Numbered from the stretch's first letter, positions 1-7,258 are shown. The stretch is DNA of 7,845 nt from Bacteroidales bacterium UBA6360 (GCA_002440085.1 DJRM01000054.1:1-7845), one strand, 5' to 3'. Numbers and translations are program-made. Notes: a model not told the origin generated them from the sequence alone.

Positions 1-1392
1 GAATTGGAGCGCATCTATGGTGACGGTCGTCCGGAATTTGTGGCCTTGTACGGAAGAAGGCGTGTCGGAAAGACGTTTCTCGTCAATGAACTGTTTCGGG
101 ACAGAATCGTATTTTCGCACACGGCGTTGTCTCCTGTCGAGATTGAGGGCAAGGAGCTCATGAAGAAGCAGCTCCAGAGCTTTGTGCATTCATTGGTGCG
201 GGCCGGGATGGAAGTGTCGGAAATTCCGTCGAACTGGCTTGATGCGTTTTTCCTTCTGGAAAATTTTCTTGAGAGCCGTTCAGACGATAAAAGGCAATTG
301 GTCTTCATTGATGAACTTCCGTGGCTTGATACTCCTCGTTCCGGATTCGTGACTGCGTTTGAGGCATTTTGGAACGGGTGGGGAGCGAAGCGCGACAATC
401 TTATGCTAGTTGTGTGCGGTTCTGCGGTCTCGTGGATTTCAGATGAACTGGTGAACGGGAAAGGCGGTCTTTTCGACAGGCTGACTGCGGAAATCAAGCT
501 GCAGCCGTTCACCTTGCGCGAATGTGAAGATTTCTACCGTTCCAGAGGCGTTGAAATGGATCGCTATGACATTGTTCAGAGTTATATGATTTTCGGAGGG
601 ATACCATATTACATGAATCTCTTCGTGCAGGGGAAAAGCCTTGCTCAGAATGTGGATGCGCTGCTGTTCGCCAATAAGGGGAAACTTTCGCTTGAATATG
701 ACCGTCTGTTCGCCTCTATTTTCAAGAACCCCGATGAGGCGGAGAAAGTGATGAACCTGCTTTCCGGGAAAAGGATAGGCTACACCCGCGAAGAAATATT
801 GAATAAGACCGGTATCGCGGGAGGAGGTGGCTTCTCCAAGCTTATTCGCGCACTTGCAGAAAGTGATTTTATCGCGAAGTTCCGCTATTTCGGTGAGCCG
901 GAAAAGTGTGTCCGTTACAGGATTACAGACAATTTCTGCTTGTTTTACAGGAATTTCATCGCTTGTAACAAGACGGACGATGCGGAATATTGGCAGCATA
1001 ATCAGAACAGTCCTTCGATTACTTCGTGGCGCGGATTTGCGTTTGAGAATGTATGTTTTCAGCATATATCTCAGATAAAGTCGGCTCTCGGCATCTCGGG
1101 AGTCCGCACGGAGACATACTCGTGGCGGGGGATGGACAGCCAGATTGATATGTTGATAGACAGGGCCGACAGACTTATAAATCTTTGTGAATGCAAGTTT
1201 TCGTCGAGCGATTTCATCATTGATAAGGAATATGACCGAAAACTGCGTGAGCGTCAGACATCGTTTATTGAGGAGACGAAGACCCGAAAACCGACGTTGA
1301 TGACTCTTGTCACGACTTTCGGTCTTAAGCGGAATGAGTATTCCGGCCGTTTCCAGAGCGTCATCACGTCCGACGACCTCTTTGCCGGGTAA
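1..1392 (+). CDS. DUF234-type AAA ATPase with C-terminal nuclease-like domain (5' partial)
   Basis: The frame is open from the first base, so the true start lies upstream; a TTG at position 4 is unlikely to be the start because only a few N-terminal residues appear to be missing ahead of the P-loop. Seen: a Walker A motif GRRRVGKT at residues 18-25, a Walker B strand LVFIDELPW near residues 100-108, and a sensor-like strand LVVCGS near 136-141. A winged-helix-like region follows at about 250-310. The C-terminal part has IDMLIDR, then ECK about 14 residues later (D383, E397, K399), the pattern of a PD-(D/E)xK nuclease fold. This order matches the archaeal-type ATPase family (ATPase_2 plus DUF234), which is usually about 460-480 aa. 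The cellular role of the family is not established; it is frequent in prokaryotic accessory regions. It ends 239 bp before the sigma gene and shows no functional link to the locus on its right. The family call is firm; the function is not. Confidence 0.9.
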   Translation, partial: ELERIYGDGRPEFVALYGRRRVGKTFLVNELFRDRIVFSHTALSPVEIEGKELMKKQLQSFVHSLVRAGMEVSEIPSNWLDAFFLLENFLESRSDDKRQLVFIDELPWLDTPRSGFVTAFEAFWNGWGAKRDNLMLVVCGSAVSWISDELVNGKGGLFDRLTAEIKLQPFTLRECEDFYRSRGVEMDRYDIVQSYMIFGGIPYYMNLFVQGKSLAQNVDALLFANKGKLSLEYDRLFASIFKNPDEAEKVMNLLSGKRIGYTREEILNKTGIAGGGGFSKLIRALAESDFIAKFRYFGEPEKCVRYRITDNFCLFYRNFIACNKTDDAEYWQHNQNSPSITSWRGFAFENVCFQHISQIKSALGISGVRTETYSWRGMDSQIDMLIDRADRLINLCECKFSSSDFIIDKEYDRKLRERQTSFIEETKTRKPTLMTLVTTFGLKRNEYSGRFQSVITSDDLFAG

Positions 1393-1403
1393 TCGTCGAG
1401 AGA

Positions 1404-1565
1404 TCAGATTGTCTTCGTGACCTCGTCCATCCGGTAGAGACTGTGACCCTTGATTTGTACCACAATCAGATGCAGCGCGGCCTTCAGCGCCCCTACTCCC
1501 TGATAGTAGCGTATCATCTCCCTCACCTCCGTCTCGCTGAAGCCGAGCATCATGTCAATGAAACG
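1404..1565 (-). pseudogene. Remnant of a DUF1703 / AAA-ATPase-like gene
   Basis: On the minus strand an open stretch of about 53 codons ends at TGA (1406-1404) and is bounded upstream by TAG (1568-1566). It reads ...DMMLGFSETEVREMIRYYQ, which resembles the conserved GFteeEVrelLeyY segment inside the Bacteroidetes AAA-ATPase-like (DUF1703) family. Intact members are roughly 500-600 aa, so this would be a small internal piece. After YYQGVGAL the match fades, and the last 30 or so codons (to RMDEVTKTI) are not the expected continuation. The piece may therefore be joined to other sequence or decayed. ATG codons at 1553 and 1550 could start a 49- or 48-residue peptide, but I see no clear reason to think it is expressed. 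The family assignment is from memory of the motif, not from an alignment. Confidence 0.45.
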
Positions 1566-1572
1566 CTAAAAT

Positions 1573-1603
1573 TTTGCAGTTACATTGAAATGTGCTATGT
1601 TTG
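1573..1603 (+). promoter_or_regulatory. Bacteroidetes-type promoter of the ECF sigma gene
   Basis: TTTG at 1573-1576 and TATGTTTG at 1596-1603 are separated by 19 bp. This fits the Bacteroidetes housekeeping promoter consensus (-33 TTTG, -7 TAnnTTTG) without mismatch in the fixed positions. Transcription would start around 1609-1611, leaving a leader of about 20 nt before the ATG at 1632. A perfect dyad, ACATT-GA-AATGT (1582-1593), lies in the spacer and could be an operator. Confidence 0.75.
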
Positions 1604-1631
1604 CGGAGTCTAAAATGCTTTAGCCGTCTAT

Positions 1632-2189
1632 ATGGATAACGAGCAGCTCAGTTTCGATGCCGATTTCAGGAGATACTGGCACAAGTGCGTACTTTTCGCC
1701 AAGTCATATTGCTATGACGAGATGGACGCCGAGAACGTGGTGTCCGAAGCCATGCTGGTATATTGGAAGAAAAGACGCGAGGGAGCCGACATTCCCTATG
1801 CGCTGCCTTTTCTTTTCGGCGTTATACGCAACAAGATGCTGCACCTGTTCCGTTCCAGGGCGTCCATGACCGCCATGCAGGGGAATCTTGAAAGTGATGC
1901 CGCCATGGAACTGCGCTTTCGGATTGATACGCTTGAGGGCTGTGATCCGCATTCTCTCTATAATGCGGATATTCGGAGGATAATTTCGGAAAGCATCGCG
2001 AAGATGGGTGAGCAGACGGGACGAGCATTCATGCTCAGCCGTTTTGACGGTATGACTTACAATGAGATAGCCCTGGAACTCGGAATATCGGAAAAGACTG
2101 TGGAGTATCATATTTCCAAGGCTTTGAAAATCCTTCGTTCCGAGCTCGGGGACTACCTTCCGCTCGTCGCGATTCTATTCGGGCTATAG
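1632..2189 (+). CDS. ECF-family RNA polymerase sigma factor (Bacteroidetes FecI-like)
   Basis: This 185-aa protein has the length and two-domain layout of an extracytoplasmic-function sigma factor. Region 2 spans about residues 8-75: the DAENVVSEAMLVYW helix (32-45) corresponds to the core-binding part, and FLFGVIRNKMLHLFRSR (60-76) to the -10 recognition helix. Region 4 spans about 112-170, with the helix-turn-helix MTYNEIALELGISEKTVEYH (141-160) for -35-type recognition. The ATG at 1632 is chosen because it sits about 20 nt behind a consensus promoter and gives a full region 2; no Shine-Dalgarno sequence is evident, as is common in this phylum. Such sigma factors normally pair with a FecR anti-sigma factor and an STN-containing SusC transporter. 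Both occur here, but 4 kb downstream (6274 and 7259) rather than adjacent. The TAG stop is followed in the same frame by the truncated GH78 gene. Confidence 0.93.
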   Translation: MDNEQLSFDADFRRYWHKCVLFAKSYCYDEMDAENVVSEAMLVYWKKRREGADIPYALPFLFGVIRNKMLHLFRSRASMTAMQGNLESDAAMELRFRIDTLEGCDPHSLYNADIRRIISESIAKMGEQTGRAFMLSRFDGMTYNEIALELGISEKTVEYHISKALKILRSELGDYLPLVAILFGL

Positions 2190-2213
2190 GATTCCGGTGC
2201 GGTTTTTCCGGAC

Positions 2214-3593
2214 TTGGTCAGGGTAATCCGGACTATGCCGGAATATATTTGTCATAAGCCTATGATGGGTGTCGCGGAAATCGGAAATTCCGGATTCCGT
2301 TTTGTCCGCATCGATCTTGTTGAACCTGATAAGGTTTTGAAACTCAAAGAGGTGCGGGCCATCTCCATCATGCGTGACCTTGAATATACGGGGTCTTTCA
2401 GCTGCAGCGATGAACGTCTGAACAGAATCTGGGAGACCGGTGCCTACACGGTTCACCTCTGTATGCAGAATTTTCTCATCGAGGGCATAAAGCGCGACCG
2501 TCTCGTGTGGATGGGGGACGCCTATCCCGAGGTGATGACCGTGGCTTCTGTATTCGGGTACAATGAGGTCGTTCCCAAAACGCTCGACTGGATGCGCGAC
2601 ACTACCCCTCTCACGAAATGGATGAACGGCTCTTTTTCCTCCTATTCAATCTGGTGGATGCTCTGCCATCAGGCATGGTTCCGGCATACTGGTGATCTGG
2701 ACTATCTTCTCGGTTCAAGGGAATATATCACCGGACTGCTCCGTCAGCTCATCGGAAAAATCACCCCTGACGGACGAGAGTGCCTTGACGGGACGCGTTT
2801 CCTCGATTGGCCGTCGCAGGAAAATGAACCTGCGAAGAATGCCGGGCTTCAGGCTCTGATGGTCCAGGCGATGCAGGCTGGACAGGAATTCGGGAACATT
2901 TTTGATGACCGGCAGCTTGTCGCCGACTGCGCCGATGCGGAGAAGCGTCTGTCCAAGGCCGCCACGAAAGTTTATAGGGAATTTTTGAAATCCGGAGTTG
3001 CCCCCGACGCCCCGGGCTCGAAGCAGGCGGCGGCTCTGATGGCGCTTGCCGGCCTTACGGACGCGAAGAAGGCGGACAGGGACATTCTTTCCAGCAACGG
3101 CGGCCACGGCTTCTCAACATTCTACGGCTATCTGATGCTTGAGGCAATGGCCATCGCCGGCAACTGGCAGGGTTCGCTTGATGTCATCCGCAGCTACTGG
3201 GGTGCGATGCTCGACCTTGGCGCGACGACATTCTGGGAGGACTTCAACCTCGACTGGCTTCCTGAAGCGGCAGGTATCGACGAACTCGTGCCGGAAGGCA
3301 AGAAGGACATACACGGGGACTTCGGAGCCTACTGCTATAAGGGGTTCCGCCACAGCCTCTGCCATGGCTGGGCATCCGGTCCCACAGCTTGGCTGAGCCG
3401 CCATGTTCTCGGCGTCGAAATCGTGGAACCAGGCTGCGCGAAGGTCCGCATAACTCCGCACCTCGGTGACCTCGAATGGGCAGAAGGCGCGTTCCCGACC
3501 CCGTTCGGTCCGATTCGTGTCCGCCATGAGCGACTCTCTGACGGAAGGATAGACACGACTGTCGATGCTCCGGACGGAGTGAAAGTGGAATAA
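2214..3593 (+). CDS. GH78 alpha-L-rhamnosidase, N-terminally truncated
   Basis: GH78 enzymes hydrolyse alpha-L-rhamnosyl linkages with inversion. Homology begins at the end of the beta-sandwich domain (SGFRFVRI, residues 26-33), passes the linker YTGSFSCSDERLNRIWE (58-74) and covers the (alpha/alpha)6 barrel. Visible landmarks are KRDRLVWMGD (93-102), FLDWP (196-200), GATTFWEDF (336-344, with E342 in the expected general-base position) and HGWASGP (384-390). A C-terminal beta-domain (about 400-459) closes the protein. Family members are usually 600-1000 aa, so the signal peptide and N-terminal domains are absent. No good ATG start exists: TTG 2214, ATG 2235 and ATG 2262 are all possible. The gene begins 24 bp after the sigma stop, in the same frame, with no stop in between. 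The fold call is strong. Whether the protein is active, or a decaying remnant trapped behind the sigma gene, cannot be told; without a signal peptide it would stay cytoplasmic. Confidence 0.85.
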   Translation: MVRVIRTMPEYICHKPMMGVAEIGNSGFRFVRIDLVEPDKVLKLKEVRAISIMRDLEYTGSFSCSDERLNRIWETGAYTVHLCMQNFLIEGIKRDRLVWMGDAYPEVMTVASVFGYNEVVPKTLDWMRDTTPLTKWMNGSFSSYSIWWMLCHQAWFRHTGDLDYLLGSREYITGLLRQLIGKITPDGRECLDGTRFLDWPSQENEPAKNAGLQALMVQAMQAGQEFGNIFDDRQLVADCADAEKRLSKAATKVYREFLKSGVAPDAPGSKQAAALMALAGLTDAKKADRDILSSNGGHGFSTFYGYLMLEAMAIAGNWQGSLDVIRSYWGAMLDLGATTFWEDFNLDWLPEAAGIDELVPEGKKDIHGDFGAYCYKGFRHSLCHGWASGPTAWLSRHVLGVEIVEPGCAKVRITPHLGDLEWAEGAFPTPFGPIRVRHERLSDGRIDTTVDAPDGVKVE

Positions 3594-3612
3594 TGCCGTG
3601 ACATTTTTTTTG

Positions 3613-3647
3613 ATTCCCTGTCAGGGTACTGTGCCTTGGCAGGGAAT
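3613..3647 (+). terminator. Hairpin after the GH78 gene, possible terminator
   Basis: Perfect 8-bp arms, ATTCCCTG (3613-3620) and CAGGGAAT (3640-3647), flank a 19-nt loop that can form a further short AGG/CCT pairing. It lies 20 bp after the GH78 stop codon. The clear T-run (3604-3611) precedes the hairpin rather than following it, and only ATTCT follows. It is therefore not a canonical intrinsic terminator; it may be a weak terminator or an RNA-processing structure. Confidence 0.45.
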
Positions 3648-3697
3648 ATTCTATCTGACAGGCGTCAGAAATGTCGAAAATATAAAAATTCAATAAC

Positions 3698-6163
3698 ATG
3701 AAACTCCAGAAACTGATGATTGCAGCCGTCGCGTCCTCGCTGGCGGGATGCTCTGCCGGACAGACAGGCGGTCCCGTGTCGCTTTCGGGAATCTATCCTG
3801 AACTGGCATTCTATAATGAAGAGGGAGAATGCGGCACAGGGGCGGTCGTGCCATGGGCCGGCCGGCTGTGGGTGGCGACATACGGCCCCCATATGCCGTA
3901 CGGTTCGTCCGACAAACTGTACGAGATTTCTCCTGAACTTGAAGTGACGGTGAGGCCCGAGAGTATCGGAGGAACTGTGGCGAACAGAATGATACACGGG
4001 GAAAGTTCCCAACTGTTCATAGGCCCGTATGCCATTGACGGTGACAGGAATGTCAGGGTGATACCATATTCCGTAATGCCCGGCCGGCTCACCGGAAATG
4101 CCCGCCATCTGACAGATCCTGAACATAAGATATACTATGCTACGATGGAGGAGGGGTTCTATGAAGTCGATGTGGACTCTTTGACCGTCAGCGAGCTTTA
4201 CCGCGACGGGAACTCGAATCCGCAGGGCGGAGGATATGCCCCGGTCAATGACCTGCTGCCGGGAGTACACGGGAAAGGGCTGTATTCGGGCCAGGGCGTG
4301 TTCGTGTTCAGCAACAACGGAGAGGGTACTCAGGAGGCCCTGGAGAAGTTTGACGTGGCGTCGGGAGTCCTTGCTGAATGGAACGGCGCCGATTGGAAGG
4401 TGGTTCGGCGCAACCAGTTTACGGAAGTGACCGGGCCGGGAGGAATCTTCGGGAACAGGAATCCTTGCACGGATCCGATCTGGGCGGTCGGATGGGACTA
4501 CAAGTCCGTCATTCTCGGCGTGAGGGAGTCCGGGCGCGGATGGCAATTCTACCGCCTGCCCAAGGCCAGCCACAGCTACGACGGCGCTCACGGATGGAAC
4601 ACCGAGTGGCCGCGCATAAGGGATGTGGGCACAGCTGATTCTCCTGACTATCTCATGACCATGCACGGAATGTTCTGGCATTTCCCCGGGACATTTACCT
4701 CCGGCCGCTCTGCGGGAATACGTCCGCGTTCGTCCTATCTTAAGGTCATAGGCGACTTTGCCCGCTGGGGAGACCGTATTGTGTTCGGATGCGACGATTC
4801 GGCCAAGAACGAGTTCCTGAACCGGCGCGGGGCCAAGGGCGGCATCTGCGGCCCCGGACAGTCCAATTCAAACCTGTGGTTCACTTCAGTCACGGGGCCG
4901 GACGACTTTGGTCCGTCCGATGCGGAGGGCGCTGTCTGGGCAGGAGAACAGGTTCGGGCAGGGGAGGCTTCCGAGCCGTTTCTCTTTGCGGGATGGCCCG
5001 GCCGCATGGCATGGCTGCACAACGGGGGCAAAAGCGCTGTCGCCTTCTCTTTTGAGGTTGACAGATGCGGAAACGGAGTGTGGGATGACTTGAGGACGGT
5101 GACTGTGGCTCCTGGAGCGGATGCTCACGTGTCGTTCGATTCTGACGAAAAGGGCGAATGGATCAGAGTAAAGACGGACGCCGACACGAAGGCCACTGTC
5201 TCGTTTTCATGGTCTTCAGCGGATGACAGGAGCACGATGCCTTCAGAAGTGTTCAGAGGATTGACGAAATCCGATGCCTCCTCTTTCGTTGACGGCCTGC
5301 TCTACAGTCTCGGGGATAACCGGCGTGCGCTTGGCGTGCTTGCAGGGCGTTCGGAATCGGGAAAAAGGTCGGAGACCGGCTATTATGAGCTTGACGGCAA
5401 ACTCGCTCTTGTACGCAGGGACGACAGCCTGACGGCGGATTTCATACGGACTCGTTTTGCGGTTCCGGAGAATGTCGTCACGGTGGACAGTTCTTCCGTG
5501 CTGGTCGTCGATGACCGGGGGAGAAGATGGCGGCTGCCGATAGGGAACGGCTCCATTGAGCGGCCGACCGCAGAAGGTGAGCTGCGCGTGTGCCGGGAGG
5601 TTGCGACGGAGAGGGACCTTTTCTCCTGCATGGGAACATTCTATGAACTGCCGGCCGAGAATGCCGACGGCTATGCCAAGATAAGGCCGATTGCCACCCA
5701 CGGCTTCCGCATCGCGGACTATGCTTCATACAGGGGACTGCTGGTGATGACAGGCATAAGTCCGGAAGACGGTCGCGGGAATCCTCATGTGATTGTGTCC
5801 GACGACGGGAATGCTGCCGTGTGGGCAGGCGCGATTGACGACCTTTGGTCACTTGGCAAGCCTCGGGGACACGGAGGCCCGTGGAAGGACAGCGATGTAG
5901 CTGCCGGCGTAGCCTCCGATCCGTATCTGTGCGCTTTCTATGACAGGAAAACCATGACGCTTTCCCACAATTCCGCCGGGAACGTTACATTCACAGTTGA
6001 GGTGGATCCGACCGGATGCGGCGACTGGATGGTGTATGAAACCTGCACCGTCGCGCCGGGAGAGACCTTCAGGCAGGAACTGCCGGAGGATTTTTCCGCC
6101 CGCTGGATAAGGTTCAGTACCGACGCACCGGTGCGTGCGACCGCATGGCTTGAATATGAGTAA
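3698..6163 (+). CDS. Large lipoprotein of unknown function with two related beta-rich modules
   Basis: The 821-aa product starts at ATG 3698 with a lipoprotein signal peptide: K2/K5, a hydrophobic stretch, then the lipobox LAGC with the lipidated cysteine at residue 18. It should be membrane-anchored in the envelope; no acidic surface-export tag is seen right after the cysteine, so periplasmic or surface location is open. Two modules resemble each other. HGMFWHFP (323-330) and IGDFARWGDRIVFGCDD (351-367) parallel MGTFYELP (645-652) and IADYASYRGLLVMTG (672-686). AGEASEPFLFAGW (421-433) through SFSWS parallels AGVASDPYLCAFYD (736-749) through the C-terminal TAWLEYE. The repeated C-terminal units (about 413-505 and 729-820) look like beta-sandwiches. 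The stretch 40-400 has repeated short strands ending in W/Y/F, suggestive of a beta-propeller. I recall similar hypothetical proteins in Bacteroidetes glycan-utilisation loci but know no assigned function. With a GH78 gene next door, a role in binding or cleaving a rhamnose-containing glycan is a reasonable inference. Confidence 0.85.
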   Translation: MKLQKLMIAAVASSLAGCSAGQTGGPVSLSGIYPELAFYNEEGECGTGAVVPWAGRLWVATYGPHMPYGSSDKLYEISPELEVTVRPESIGGTVANRMIHGESSQLFIGPYAIDGDRNVRVIPYSVMPGRLTGNARHLTDPEHKIYYATMEEGFYEVDVDSLTVSELYRDGNSNPQGGGYAPVNDLLPGVHGKGLYSGQGVFVFSNNGEGTQEALEKFDVASGVLAEWNGADWKVVRRNQFTEVTGPGGIFGNRNPCTDPIWAVGWDYKSVILGVRESGRGWQFYRLPKASHSYDGAHGWNTEWPRIRDVGTADSPDYLMTMHGMFWHFPGTFTSGRSAGIRPRSSYLKVIGDFARWGDRIVFGCDDSAKNEFLNRRGAKGGICGPGQSNSNLWFTSVTGPDDFGPSDAEGAVWAGEQVRAGEASEPFLFAGWPGRMAWLHNGGKSAVAFSFEVDRCGNGVWDDLRTVTVAPGADAHVSFDSDEKGEWIRVKTDADTKATVSFSWSSADDRSTMPSEVFRGLTKSDASSFVDGLLYSLGDNRRALGVLAGRSESGKRSETGYYELDGKLALVRRDDSLTADFIRTRFAVPENVVTVDSSSVLVVDDRGRRWRLPIGNGSIERPTAEGELRVCREVATERDLFSCMGTFYELPAENADGYAKIRPIATHGFRIADYASYRGLLVMTGISPEDGRGNPHVIVSDDGNAAVWAGAIDDLWSLGKPRGHGGPWKDSDVAAGVASDPYLCAFYDRKTMTLSHNSAGNVTFTVEVDPTGCGDWMVYETCTVAPGETFRQELPEDFSARWIRFSTDAPVRATAWLEYE

Positions 6164-6165
6164 CA

Positions 6166-6219
6166 TACTCGCGAGACTCGTGTGAGTAATTGAAAAATCC
6201 CTTTGTTCACTGGGGTGAA
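6166..6219. repeat. Two small inverted repeats between the lipoprotein and fecR-like genes
   Basis: An imperfect stem of about 8 bp (6166-6173 with 6181-6188, including two G-T pairs) lies just after the lipoprotein stop codon. A perfect TTCAC-TGGG-GTGAA dyad follows at 6206-6219. The first could be a weak terminator, although it lacks a T-run. The second could be an operator for the downstream anti-sigma/transporter pair. No promoter meeting the full Bacteroidetes consensus was found in this 110-bp gap; TACTATTG (6238-6245) and TGTGTTTG (6247-6254) each miss one position and lack a correctly spaced TTTG. Confidence 0.3.
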
Positions 6220-6273
6220 TGGATGTGGCCGGGAATGTACTATTGTTGTGTTTGTGAAACAAAAAGATGAGTT

Positions 6274-7206
6274 ATGAATAATGATTTGATTGATAGGTAT
6301 TTGCGCGGAGAGTGCACATTGGAGGAACGCATCGCGGTCACAAGGTGGGCTGCGGAATCTCCTGATAACAGGGAGCAGATTGTCGCTGCCCGCAGGCTTT
6401 ATGAATCCACACTGCTCAATACGGAAGAGGAGTCTTCGCGTAAAAAACATTTCCCGAAATGGCTCAGATGGACTCTCTCGTCGGTCGCCGCAGCCTCGGT
6501 CGCCGCAGCCGGTGTCTTTATCGGCCACAAGAGCGTGGAACCTGTCGGGCAGTCCCCGTTCGCGGCGCGGACAATCGAGGTGCCTGTCGGACAGCGCGTG
6601 CATACGGTGCTGTCCGACGGCACGTCAGTCTGGCTTAATTCCAATTCCCGGCTTGAACTTGTCGCCGACGGCGGCGGTTTCAGGAAAGTCCGTCTTGACG
6701 GAGAGGCTCTCTTTGACGTGAGTCATGACGAAAGCAGGCCCTTTGTCGTCGAGACGGAAAGAAACAGCGTGACCGTGCTCGGAACGACATTCGACGTGTC
6801 CGCATACGGAGACAGCGGAAACTGTTCCGTGAAGCTCTATGAGGGAAGCGTGAGCCTTTCGGACTCCGATGGTTCCGAGATATGCCGCCTTGCCCCGTTT
6901 CAGAGGGTGGATATAATCGGGGACGGCTATATGATGTCCGGCATGAATCCGAACGAGCGGGAACTGTGGACGGAGGGCATCTACTTCTTTGACGACAAGA
7001 CATATTCGGAAATATTCAGAACCGTGCAGTCCTACTACAAGACGCGTATAATAATCGAGGATGCGGCTGTGGCCGACTTCAAGTGTACCTGCCGCGTGCG
7101 TCAGGAAGACGGGCTGGAGCATCTGCTCAATGTCCTGAACCTCGTGCACCCTTTCCGCTGGAGATGGAACTCCGACCGTACGGAAGTCAGACTGTCGTTG
7201 AAATGA
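6274..7206 (+). CDS. FecR-family anti-sigma factor
   Basis: The 310-aa protein has the standard Bacteroidetes FecR layout. A cytoplasmic N-terminal region (1-63) begins DLIDRYLRGECTLEE and carries the RW..ES motif typical of sigma-binding segments. A single membrane helix follows at about 66-84 (WTLSSVAAASVAAAGVFIG). The periplasmic FecR domain (about 98-195) includes VPVGQRVHTVLSDGTSVWLN and the GEALFDV and VLGTTFDVSAY motifs. A C-terminal DUF4974-like domain (about 238-308) would contact the transporter's STN domain. ATG 6274 is chosen because it gives the usual short acidic start. The gene lies 52 bp upstream of the STN-SusC gene, suggesting co-transcription. Its likely partner sigma factor is 4 kb upstream instead of adjacent. 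Ten residues of the membrane helix are encoded by an exact 15-bp tandem duplication (6481-6510). The family assignment is secure; the specific pairing with the upstream sigma is inferred from position. Confidence 0.93.
   Translation: MNNDLIDRYLRGECTLEERIAVTRWAAESPDNREQIVAARRLYESTLLNTEEESSRKKHFPKWLRWTLSSVAAASVAAAGVFIGHKSVEPVGQSPFAARTIEVPVGQRVHTVLSDGTSVWLNSNSRLELVADGGGFRKVRLDGEALFDVSHDESRPFVVETERNSVTVLGTTFDVSAYGDSGNCSVKLYEGSVSLSDSDGSEICRLAPFQRVDIIGDGYMMSGMNPNERELWTEGIYFFDDKTYSEIFRTVQSYYKTRIIIEDAAVADFKCTCRVRQEDGLEHLLNVLNLVHPFRWRWNSDRTEVRLSLK
6481..6510 (+). repeat. Exact 15-bp tandem duplication inside the FecR membrane helix
   Basis: TCGGTCGCCGCAGCC occurs twice back to back (6481-6495 and 6496-6510) and encodes SVAAA-SVAAA, residues 70-79. 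The duplication is in frame. Without one copy the hydrophobic helix would be about 14 residues, too short to cross a membrane easily. Confidence 0.9.
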
Positions 7207-7258
7207 CAGAAGGACTCCCGCGCTTTTTCACTGAAATTATTAACCAAAACAATAAGAA

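Noticed and set aside
439..1065. Minus-strand open frame of 208 codons opposite the DUF234 ATPase
   Set aside because: It lies wholly inside a gene with clear Walker and nuclease motifs and has no recognisable domain.
1632..3593. A single sigma-GH78 fusion protein made by stop-codon readthrough
   Set aside because: The shared frame has about a one-in-three chance of arising by accident, the sigma protein ends in a normal-looking place, and no readthrough signal is visible. It is kept only as a remark under the joint.
3594..3697. A strong promoter for the lipoprotein gene
   Set aside because: No TTTG / TAnnTTTG pair with proper spacing is present in this gap; the A/T-rich stretch just before the ATG fits a Bacteroidetes translation start rather than a promoter.
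3665..4681. Long minus-strand open frame of 338 codons opposite the lipoprotein gene
   Set aside because: It overlaps a well-supported lipoprotein gene, shows no recognisable motif, and is explained by high GC content with few stop codons on the opposite strand.
2190..6273. The insert as a transposon or insertion sequence
   Set aside because: No transposase, integrase, terminal inverted repeats or target duplications were found at its edges.
5938..6603. Minus-strand open frame of 221 codons spanning the gap before the FecR gene
   Set aside because: It overlaps the C-terminus of the lipoprotein and the start of FecR, both supported by motifs, and its own translation resembles no family.
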